A stretch of 15,817 bases of DNA, from NCBI GenBank assembly GCA_050693875.1, contig JBOGWP010000006.1, positions 1-15,817 on the forward strand, in the 5' to 3' direction. A model generated the notes under the pieces. The model was not told the DNA's origin. It was given only the letters and a program-made list of their open reading frames with translations, and searched no databases. This DNA comes from JBOGWP01 sp050693875 (lineage in GTDB: Bacteria > Actinomycetota > CADDZG01 > JAHWKV01 > JBOGWP01). The number at the start of each line of letters is the position of its first letter. Positions within the stretch are counted from its first letter, which is position 1. Below, piece after piece: positions 1-6,619 of the stretch. A program made the translations under genes and the position numbers.

Positions 1-56
1 CCCGGGGCTACAAGCCCGCGATCCGCGCCCATAGCAGGCCAAGGCCGAACTGCTCG

Positions 57-77
57 TCCCCAACCGCTCTTTGGGGA
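57..77. terminator. Hairpin, possible terminator of an off-window gene
   Basis: A perfect 7-bp stem (TCCCCAA / TTGGGGA) encloses a 7-nt loop. No T-run follows on either strand. It could end a plus-strand gene entering from the left edge: one frame closes with TAG at 31-33, but too little is visible to call that CDS. The rest of 1-218 shows no gene I can support. Confidence 0.3.
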
Positions 78-218
78 CTTGGCACGGTAGCCAGACCGGG
101 CGCGTCCACCTCGATGTCGCCATCTAGGTTCCCCTCCCGTGCCGAGGCTCGTACTCGTCCCTTGGCACGATCGATATCCATACTGGGACACGAACAGTCA
201 CCAGGAGGCAAGACCACG

Positions 219-407
219 ATGAAGGAGGCGACGGAGAACACGACTCGGACGTCGGCGCAGCGGGTGCCGCCCATCGAGGTGGTCCTGGCCCGCAGCGAGG
301 ATCTCGTAGCGGACGAGGACTTGGAGGCCTACGCGCGCTCGGTCCTGGGGGAGGACTTCGACCCTCTGCGCGGGAAAGTGCCGGGGACGACGGGCTCAGC
401 CGGCTGA
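219..407 (+). CDS. Small acidic protein of unknown function (62 aa)
   Basis: I do not recognise this family. The ATG at 219 is chosen because AGGAGG at 203-208 lies 10 nt upstream; the same frame is open further left (ATG at 117) but without such a site. The N-terminal third is polar and Thr-rich. The middle is acidic, with a likely amphipathic helix around residues 30-45 (DLVADEDLEAYARSVLGEDF), and the tail PGTTGSAG is probably disordered. There is no signal peptide, membrane segment or Cys/His cluster, so a small cytosolic protein is the simplest reading. It is convergent with the acyltransferase gene, so the two are not co-transcribed. The good ribosome binding site is the main evidence that it is real. 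Confidence 0.55.
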   Translation: MKEATENTTRTSAQRVPPIEVVLARSEDLVADEDLEAYARSVLGEDFDPLRGKVPGTTGSAG

Positions 408-495
408 GAACTGCTCCATTCGCGTTTCCGCCCCCCGACCGGCACTGCCTCCCTAATCCCGTCAGCTCCGCCCTGACCCCCGCCGCGTCGCGTGT

Positions 496-508
496 GGGCG
501 TCTCGCCC
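496..508 (-). terminator. Weak hairpin downstream of the acyltransferase gene
   Basis: GGGCG-TCT-CGCCC forms a 5-bp stem starting 27 nt beyond the acyltransferase stop, in the 128-bp gap between two convergent genes. A second weak inverted repeat (GTCAG/CTGAC, 461-477) lies nearby. There is no T-tract, so the terminator role is tentative. Confidence 0.25.
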
Positions 509-535
509 GGGTCCCGTCGGCGATGGCCGCCGAGG

Positions 536-2245
536 TTATGCCGCCCGAGCCTCGGGAACGTGAGGCGGCGGCCGGGCGAGGCGGAACGCGACCAGGAGCG
601 AGACGATGCCGGCCGTCAGATGGAGGACATGATCCGCGGCATTCAGGGCCAGACCGTCGGCCGCTGTCCCCGCCATGACCGGACCGGCCACCCCCACCGC
701 GGTGAGGAGGAAACCGGAGATCGCGGCCGGCGCAGCGCCGCCCCTTCGAGCGGCCCGCAACAGCGCTCCCCCCGCAAGCAGGTGGAGGACGTTCTGCGCC
801 GGGTTGAGCGTCAGCAGCACGAGCGTGACGCCGGGGCTGCGGAGGAAGCCGTCGAAGCCGCCGACCGCGAACCCGAGCACGCCCGCGATCACGAGCGTGG
901 CGCCCACCGCGGCACCGGCTGCCCGGGCGCGGCGAGTCGTCCGATTGGCGGCCGCCGCATCATCCTGGGCAGGTCCGGCTCGTCGCTCGAAGCGCCCGAA
1001 GGCGAGCACGATCGGGGCAAGCACTGCCACCAGCGCGGTCACCCAGACCGGCCGCAGGAGCCACCATGCCCCGCTTCCGGGCGCGGGTTGAGGAAAGCCG
1101 AGGGGGAACAGCACCGACGCGACGATCAGCATCGCCGTGAGATGCCAGAGGAACATCGTCATCAGCACGGAGCTTCCGGCCACCACGGCCAGCCACACCC
1201 GCGGCCGCTCGAGCCACCGGCGGATCGGGGGCCGCAGCAGCATGACGAGACCGACCAGCCAAATCGAGAGCGCCACGATCGCGATCGTGGGCGGTGTCAT
1301 GTTGGAGACCCGGTCGCCGGGGAGCCCGACCATGCTTGGCGGATAGATCCCCGAGGCTGTCAGCGCCACCAGGGCAGTCAACCCCATGCCGGCCGTGAGC
1401 GCCGGCCGGGATCGCCCCGCCCGCGCGAGCGAGCCGTCGGCATAGAAGAAGCCGAGCTGGTGGGCGAAGAGCCATACCAGCCCGTAGTTCAGGTAGCCGA
1501 ACGTCGTGTTCCCAAGCCCCAGCCTGACCAAGTCGACCGCAGCCGCCCCGAGCGCCAGCGCCACGAGGACCCTGGCCCCGAACCGGCGATGCAGACGCAG
1601 CATCGGCGGCGCCAGGGCCACGACGAGCATGTAGACGCCCAGGAACCAGAGCGGCTGGCCGACCAGCTGAGTGGCGGTGTGGAGCAGCGAGCCCCGGGGG
1701 AAACCGATCATGCCGAGGATCGCCGCCGCTGCCAGCCATGCGGCGATGAAGATGCCCGTAGGACGCATCAGGCGGGCGAGCCTCGTGGTGAGGAATTCGG
1801 CGTATCCCCCGCCGCGGCGGCCGATCGAGGCCAACGACACCAGGTTCGAGAAGCCCCCGATGAAGAAGAAGACGGGCATCACCTGAAGCACCCAGGTCGC
1901 CGCCCAGAGGCCCGGCACGAGTGCGAGGGCGTTGGCTCCCCTGATCTCACCGGGACGCCAGACGACGACGGCGATGAACCAGTGACCAAGGACGACCACG
2001 AGGATGCTGGCCAGCCTGAGGAAGTCGACGTAACGGTCGCGCCCCGGTGGCGTGGCGGAGGCCGCCGTCCTGAGCGATGGACCTGTGCCCGCCCGTGGCG
2101 GAGTTCCCTCGATCATTTGCTGGGCCTGTCTCCGGCCTGCCCCCCCGATGGAGGGCCAGACAACCATGGTCGCAGGTGAATCAGGCGGCTGCCGGACCCG
2201 GCGCCAACCTCGCGACGACGCAGGATCAGCCCGTCTCGATCGCAC
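536..2245 (-). CDS. Acyltransferase-3 family membrane protein with C-terminal DUF4383-like domain
   Basis: The first part is an integral-membrane acyltransferase-3 (OafA/YrhL type) domain, a family that transfers acyl groups to cell-surface carbohydrates or lipids. Visible marks are RYVDFLRLAS at 71-80, the R-x10-H signature (R77...H88), FFFIGGF at 126-132, and about ten hydrophobic segments to about residue 418. After a polar linker (420-440) come four more hydrophobic segments with NPAQNVLHLLAG (481-492) and LNAADHVLHLTAG (534-546). These paired N...D/N...HL motifs look like the four-helix DUF4383 family, normally a separate small membrane protein. The start is uncertain. GTG at 2245 gives 569 aa, but the first 65 residues are Arg/Pro/Gly-rich, and ATG at 2167 or 2116 is possible; none has a strong ribosome binding site. 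The stop is TAA at 538-536. The acyl substrate cannot be told from sequence. Confidence 0.87.
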   Translation of the reverse strand: MRSRRADPASSRGWRRVRQPPDSPATMVVWPSIGGAGRRQAQQMIEGTPPRAGTGPSLRTAASATPPGRDRYVDFLRLASILVVVLGHWFIAVVVWRPGEIRGANALALVPGLWAATWVLQVMPVFFFIGGFSNLVSLASIGRRGGGYAEFLTTRLARLMRPTGIFIAAWLAAAAILGMIGFPRGSLLHTATQLVGQPLWFLGVYMLVVALAPPMLRLHRRFGARVLVALALGAAAVDLVRLGLGNTTFGYLNYGLVWLFAHQLGFFYADGSLARAGRSRPALTAGMGLTALVALTASGIYPPSMVGLPGDRVSNMTPPTIAIVALSIWLVGLVMLLRPPIRRWLERPRVWLAVVAGSSVLMTMFLWHLTAMLIVASVLFPLGFPQPAPGSGAWWLLRPVWVTALVAVLAPIVLAFGRFERRAGPAQDDAAAANRTTRRARAAGAAVGATLVIAGVLGFAVGGFDGFLRSPGVTLVLLTLNPAQNVLHLLAGGALLRAARRGGAAPAAISGFLLTAVGVAGPVMAGTAADGLALNAADHVLHLTAGIVSLLVAFRLARPPPHVPEARAA

Positions 2246-2347
2246 GCAACCGAGCTAGAGTCGCGCCCGCTCCCGCCTGCGCCACCGTTTTGCGCGGCCG
2301 CGCCACTGCGCCCACCTGCCCTTGGTCGCCGCCCCGAAGCGGCGCCA

Positions 2348-2392
2348 GCTCGTCGAGCACCCCTTGCGCAAGAGACCCGCACAGGCTCGAAT
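2348..2392 (+). promoter_or_regulatory. Candidate promoter and palindrome ahead of the phosphotransferase gene
   Basis: TTGCGC (2364-2369) and TCGAAT (2387-2392) are separated by 17 bp, as in a sigma-70-type promoter. The -10 would end 6 nt before the GTG at 2399, implying a leaderless transcript. Just upstream is an 11-bp palindrome, GCTCGTCGAGC (2348-2358), in an operator-like position. The 153-bp gap separates two divergent genes. The -10 is a poor consensus match. Confidence 0.3.
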
Positions 2393-2398
2393 ACCGGC

Positions 2399-3439
2399 GT
2401 GAGCTCCGATACGGGGGGACGGGCCCACGTTGCCGGCAGCATCGCCGACCTTCTCGACGTCGTGGGCGCCCACAACCGGTCCCCGCTGCTCGTGGCCGCG
2501 CCGCAATCGGGCAGCCTGCTGGAACGAGTCGTCGGTGCGGACGGTCGAACCTTCGTCCTGAAGCGACAATCCTTCGACCGCGATTTCCTGATGCACGTGA
2601 CGCGCGACCGGCATTGCCGGGCGGTGGCTCTCTGGGAGACGGGCGTGCTGGGCGTGCTGCCCGAAGGGATCGACCACTGCGTGATCGGCACCGCCCGGGA
2701 GGGAGACGAATGGGCCCTGCTGATGCGTGACGCGACCGATGTCCTGCTTCCCCGGTTGGGCGTCATCTCCCGCGGCCGATGGAACCGGCTGCTCGAGGCG
2801 GCGGCGAAGCTCCACGCCCGGTTCCTCGACGAGCCCCCCGACGCCCACCTGTGCAGCCTCGCCGACCGGTACCGGATCCCGTCGCCGGAGTCGCTGCTGC
2901 GCGTCGACTATCCCGACGGAATGGCCCACCGACTCCGTTCGGGATGGGACATCTTTTCCGAGACGGTTCCCATCGACGTCGCACAGCCGGTCCTCGATCT
3001 CCTCGAGGACCTCTCGCCGCTCACCTCGGCCCTCGGCATGTGCCGCCCCACGCTTCTGCACGGCGACCTCGACCGTTCGAACCTGGGGATCGACCAGACG
3101 CAGGTCGTGATGCTCGACTGGCAGCTCGCGGCCGCCGGCCCGCCTGCATTCGACCTGGTCTGGTTCGTGGCGCAGAACGCCGACCGCTGCGTGGGCGGGC
3201 GCGACGAGATCGTCGCGGCGTTCCGCGAGCTGCTATCGGCCGCGCTCGGCCCAAGGTTCGACCCCGAAGAGTTCGCCCGGCAGCTCGACCTCGCCATGCT
3301 CGGGGGGCTCGTGTTGACGGGATTTGCGATCGCCCACGACGCCGCCAATGCGGCGAGCGAGGAAGCTCGCGAGCGACACGTCGACGAGCTCGCCTGGTGG
3401 ATCCTTCGCGCTCGCCCCGGGATCGGACGACTCGGATAG
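2399..3439 (+). CDS. Phosphotransferase (aminoglycoside/choline kinase-like fold)
   Basis: This 346-residue soluble protein has the core of the APH phosphotransferase family, which uses ATP to phosphorylate small molecules. The strand with the probable nucleotide-contacting lysine is FVLKRQ (K55). The catalytic loop is LLHGDLDRSNLGI (219-231), with H221-G-D223 and N228. The metal-binding aspartate is in VVMLDWQLA (D240-W241), followed by GPPAFDLVWF. There is no signal peptide or membrane segment, so it is cytosolic. The substrate is unknown: the same fold serves aminoglycoside, choline, homoserine, maltose and macrolide kinases, and nothing here decides between them. The GTG at 2399 has no ribosome binding site but has a plausible promoter placed for leaderless translation. 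It is divergent from the acyltransferase and convergent with mutY, so it is probably a single-gene unit. Confidence 0.85.
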   Translation: MSSDTGGRAHVAGSIADLLDVVGAHNRSPLLVAAPQSGSLLERVVGADGRTFVLKRQSFDRDFLMHVTRDRHCRAVALWETGVLGVLPEGIDHCVIGTAREGDEWALLMRDATDVLLPRLGVISRGRWNRLLEAAAKLHARFLDEPPDAHLCSLADRYRIPSPESLLRVDYPDGMAHRLRSGWDIFSETVPIDVAQPVLDLLEDLSPLTSALGMCRPTLLHGDLDRSNLGIDQTQVVMLDWQLAAAGPPAFDLVWFVAQNADRCVGGRDEIVAAFRELLSAALGPRFDPEEFARQLDLAMLGGLVLTGFAIAHDAANAASEEARERHVDELAWWILRARPGIGRLG

Positions 3440-3443
3440 CGCA

Positions 3444-3458
3444 CGGCCTCCGGGGCCG
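3444..3458. terminator. Short hairpin between convergent genes
   Basis: CGGCC-TCCGG-GGCCG forms a 5-bp GC-only stem in the 60-bp gap between the phosphotransferase stop (3439) and the mutY stop (3500). It may serve as a bidirectional terminator, but it has no T-tract. Confidence 0.3.
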
Positions 3459-3499
3459 ACGAAGCCGCCGGGGTGACGGCCGCCCCACGTCTGGCGTGT

Positions 3500-4402
3500 T
3501 CAGCGGCTCCCGGCCTCGGCCAGCCGCACCCGGCCGCCCGGTCTTCCACCGAGGGCCGCGGGCCCCGCCTCGAGAATGCCTTCGCGCGCCATCGCCGCGA
3601 CTGCGGCTCGGGCACGATCGAGGGAGACTGCGGCATCGTTCGCGAGCTTTCCAAGTGAGCACCACTCGTGACGGCGAAGCTGCTCGATCATCCGCCCCCG
3701 CAGCTGGCGGTTTGATCCTTCGAAGCGTGCCGGCGGCCGGGTACTGGCGCGCCCAGCAGGGCGTTCGCGGCCACCCGAACGGCAGGCGCCGAGCAGAGGA
3801 CACCGCCGGCACGCTGGCGTGACCCGACAGGCCTCGCGCCCCAGATCCATGATTGCCTGATTCCAGGAACCGGGATCGACCGGATCGAGCAGCGCGCCGG
3901 CGGCCGCGGCGACATCGACGTCGGGGACCTCGGTGGGTTCGGCCCCGAAGACCGCCCGCGAGACGACGCGCCGGACGTTCACGTCGATCGCCGGGAGGCG
4001 CTCGCCGAAGGCGATGGAGGCGACCGCCGAGGCGGTATACGGGCCGACCCCCGGGAGTGATCGAAGCGCGTCAGCACTGGATGGGAGGCGACCGCCGTGC
4101 TCGGCGGCGACGAGCCGAGCGGCGCGCGAGAGCGACACCGCCCGGCGGTTGTAGCCGAGACCGGACCACGCGCGGACCACCTCCGACGCCGGGGCCGCGG
4201 CGAGGGCCGCGATGGTGGGGAACCGCTCGAGAAACAGCCGGTATGGCGCGACCACGCGCGCAGCCTGGGTCTGCTGCAGCATCACCTCGCTCACGAGCAC
4301 GCGATAGGGGTTGGGCTCCTCTCGCCACGGGTACTGTGCGCCGCGCGGCTCGTACCACGCCGACAGCCGCGTGCGGAGCTCGCCGAGATGGCGCCCGCTC
4401 AC
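3500..4402 (-). CDS. mutY: A/G-specific adenine glycosylase MutY
   Basis: A 300-residue base-excision repair glycosylase that removes adenine mispaired with 8-oxoguanine. The HhH-GPD core is complete: SEVMLQQTQ with catalytic Glu39, helix-hairpin-helix LPGVGPYTASA (116-126), and AIDVNVRRV with catalytic Asp140. Four cysteines of the 4Fe-4S loop follow (C192, C198, C201, C207), but the first spacing is C-x5-C, not the usual C-x6-C. There is no MutT-like domain; a tail of about 70 residues beginning FEGSNRQLRGRM resembles the short winged-helix-like tail of actinobacterial MutY. GTG at 4402 is chosen because it gives a natural MutY N-terminus and overlaps the glgP stop as GTGA, implying translational coupling. 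The same frame stays open far upstream, but that part is only antisense or offset shadow of glgP. Confidence 0.93.
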   Translation of the reverse strand: MSGRHLGELRTRLSAWYEPRGAQYPWREEPNPYRVLVSEVMLQQTQAARVVAPYRLFLERFPTIAALAAAPASEVVRAWSGLGYNRRAVSLSRAARLVAAEHGGRLPSSADALRSLPGVGPYTASAVASIAFGERLPAIDVNVRRVVSRAVFGAEPTEVPDVDVAAAAGALLDPVDPGSWNQAIMDLGREACRVTPACRRCPLLGACRSGGRERPAGRASTRPPARFEGSNRQLRGRMIEQLRRHEWCSLGKLANDAAVSLDRARAAVAAMAREGILEAGPAALGGRPGGRVRLAEAGSR

Positions 4403-6531
4403 GCCCCCGGGGCCGGAACCGGGCGCTCCAGCGCCAGCGCCGGCTCGTACATACGCTCGACGTACTCCCGCACCATGCGATGCGCATTGACGCGGGGGCC
4501 CAGCAACCGCAGTGCGTTCTTCATCCGCCGGAGCCACCGCCGGGGCAGGCCGGAAGCGTCTCGCTCGTAGAACAGCGGGATGAGCTCGTGCTCGACGATG
4601 TCGAGCAGCGACTGCGACTCGCGGCGGTTCCGCTCCGTCGGATCGCCGACATCCTCCGCCGAGGGAATGGCCCAGCCGACGGCGGGCTCGTACATCTCCG
4701 CCCACCACCCGTCGAGAATCGAACAGTTGAGGACGGCGTTCAGCGCTGCCTTCTGCCCGCTGGTGCCGCACGCCTCGAGCGGGCGCCAGGGATTGTTGAG
4801 CCATACGTCGGAGCCCTGGTACAGCATCCGGGCGACCCCGATGTCGAAGTCCTCGATGAAGGCCATTCGGGCTCGCACCTGCGGGTCTCGTGCGAACTCG
4901 ACGAGCTCCCGGATCATGTGTTTGCCCTGCTCGTCTGCGGGATGCGCCTTCCCCGAGAAGATGATCTGCACGGGCCGGTCGGGCGTGTTGAGCAAGGCCT
5001 TCAGCCGTTCGGGGTGCTGCATGAGCAGCGTGGCTCGCTTGTAGGCGGCAAACCGGCGAGCAAAACCGATGGTGAGAGCGTTCGGGTCCATCACACCCTC
5101 GACCCAATCGGGCGAGATCGCCGACCCACCGGCTCCAGGCGTCGCCGCCAGACGGCGGCGAACAAACGAGACGAGGCGCTGCCTCCCCGCCGCCCGGACC
5201 GCCCACAGCTCCTCGTCGGGCGTCTCGTCGATGCCTTCCCACGAGTCGGCCTCTGCCCACTTGGGCGAGACATATCGCTGGAGGAGGCCGTGCATCTCCG
5301 GCGACACCCAGCTTCGCCCATGGACCCCGTTGGTCACCGACGAGATCGGAACCTCGTCCGCCGACCGGCCGGGCCACAGCGGGGCGAACATCGACCGGCT
5401 CACCTGCCCGTGGAGCATCGACACGCCGTTGGCTCGCGCCGAGAGCCGAAGGGCCATGTAGGCCATGTTGAATGCGGCGTCGCGTCCCTCTCCGGGCGCC
5501 TGTCCAAGGGCCATGAGCGTATCGAACGGGATGCCGCACCGCTCGGTCCACCGCCCGAAGTACCGTTCCATGAGCGGACGGGGGAACCGGTCGATCCCGG
5601 CCGCAACCGGCGTATGGGTGGTGAAGACGGTCCCGACGCGGACCCGCTCGACGGCCTCGTCGAAGGACAGCCCCTCGCCGACGATCAGACGGCCGAGGCG
5701 CTCGAGCGCCAGGAAGCCGGCGTGCCCCTCGTTCGAGTGGAACACGTTCGGGGATTCCCCCAGCGCTTCGAGGGCGCGCACGCCTCCCATCCCGAGGAAG
5801 ATCTCCTGGCGGATGCGGTGGTCCACGTCGCCGCTGTAGAGGGCATCGGTGACCCGGCGGGCATGCTCGTCGTTGTAGGGCACGTCGGTGTCGAGGAGAT
5901 ACAGGGGGACCCTGCCCACCTCGGCCTTCCACACCTGGGCCACGACCGGCACATCGGCCAGCTCGATGTCCACGCGCACCCCGTCGACCAGCCGGAGCGC
6001 CATCTCCTCGGGATCGAGGCTCGGGTAGGCCTCTCGCTGCCACCCGTGATACTCGAGCCGCTGCCGGAAGTAGCCGCTCCGGTAGAGCAGCCCCACGGCC
6101 ACGAGCGGCACCCCCAGCCCGCTTGCGGCCTTGAGGTGATCTCCGGCAAGCACTCCGAGCCCGCCGGAGTATTGGGGAAGGCCCTCGGTCAGTCCGAACT
6201 CCGGGGAAAAGTAGGCCACCGAGCGGAGCATCGTCCCGCCCCGACCTTGGAACCACGACGGCGCGCTGAGGTAGTCCTCGAGGCCCGCATGGACCTCCCG
6301 GAGCTTGGCCACGAACTCCTCGTCGGCCACCAGCGCCTCGAGCCGCGATGCGGGGAGCGCGCCCAGCAGGCGAACCGGGTCGCCGAGCGACTCCCACCCG
6401 GCCGGATCGATGCGGCGGAACAGTTCCTGGGTGGCGTCCTCCCACGACCAGCGCAGGTTGAACGCGAGGTCGACGAGCGGCCGGAGCGGCTCGGGAACCT
6501 GCAGCGTCGGCTGACGCAGGACCACGCTCAC
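4399..6531 (-). CDS. glgP: Alpha-glucan phosphorylase (GT35)
   Basis: Releases glucose-1-phosphate from glycogen-type alpha-1,4-glucans, using pyridoxal phosphate, in the cytosol. The N-terminal DUF3417 region (VPEPLRPLVDLAFNLRWSW, 12-30) and YFSPEFGLTEGLPQYSGGLGVLAGDHLK (from 108) mark the alpha-glucan phosphorylase subfamily. Also visible are HSNEGHAGFLALER (265-278), TTHTPVAAG (304-312), VTNGVHGRSW (399-408), FARRFAAYKR (490-499), FSGKAHPAD (525-533) and CGTSGQKAALN, with K594 as the probable PLP lysine. The length, 710 aa, is shorter than the roughly 850 typical of actinobacterial GlgP. GTG at 6531 is preferred because GGAGG (6544-6540) lies 8 nt upstream and the product begins where the family does. 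An in-frame ATG at 6603 would add 24 residues but has no ribosome binding site. It follows the mannosidase by 88 bp and overlaps mutY by 4 bp. Confidence 0.94.
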   Translation of the reverse strand: MSVVLRQPTLQVPEPLRPLVDLAFNLRWSWEDATQELFRRIDPAGWESLGDPVRLLGALPASRLEALVADEEFVAKLREVHAGLEDYLSAPSWFQGRGGTMLRSVAYFSPEFGLTEGLPQYSGGLGVLAGDHLKAASGLGVPLVAVGLLYRSGYFRQRLEYHGWQREAYPSLDPEEMALRLVDGVRVDIELADVPVVAQVWKAEVGRVPLYLLDTDVPYNDEHARRVTDALYSGDVDHRIRQEIFLGMGGVRALEALGESPNVFHSNEGHAGFLALERLGRLIVGEGLSFDEAVERVRVGTVFTTHTPVAAGIDRFPRPLMERYFGRWTERCGIPFDTLMALGQAPGEGRDAAFNMAYMALRLSARANGVSMLHGQVSRSMFAPLWPGRSADEVPISSVTNGVHGRSWVSPEMHGLLQRYVSPKWAEADSWEGIDETPDEELWAVRAAGRQRLVSFVRRRLAATPGAGGSAISPDWVEGVMDPNALTIGFARRFAAYKRATLLMQHPERLKALLNTPDRPVQIIFSGKAHPADEQGKHMIRELVEFARDPQVRARMAFIEDFDIGVARMLYQGSDVWLNNPWRPLEACGTSGQKAALNAVLNCSILDGWWAEMYEPAVGWAIPSAEDVGDPTERNRRESQSLLDIVEHELIPLFYERDASGLPRRWLRRMKNALRLLGPRVNAHRMVREYVERMYEPALALERPVPAPGA

Positions 6532-6619
6532 GCGCTCCACCTCCACGCTCGGGAACCCCCGCTGCGGCCACTCAATCGAAACACCGCGATCCGGACAGGC
6601 CATAAGCGACGAGTAACTA

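Noticed and set aside
78..169. Two CTTGGCACG copies (78-86 and 161-169) as sigma-54 sites
   Set aside because: Neither has the required TTGC-type -12 element at the correct spacing; probably chance.
494..2179. 561-residue plus-strand ORF
   Set aside because: It is antisense to the acyltransferase gene; its product is Arg/Asp/Gly/His-rich with no domain, a normal artefact of high GC.
2077..2730. 217-residue plus-strand ORF across the divergent promoter region
   Set aside because: It overlaps both the acyltransferase 5' end and the phosphotransferase in other frames, and has no recognisable domain.
4403..6571. Upstream extension of the MutY reading frame by over 700 codons
   Set aside because: It is an offset frame of glgP with Arg/Gly/Ala-rich content; MutY begins naturally at GTG 4402.
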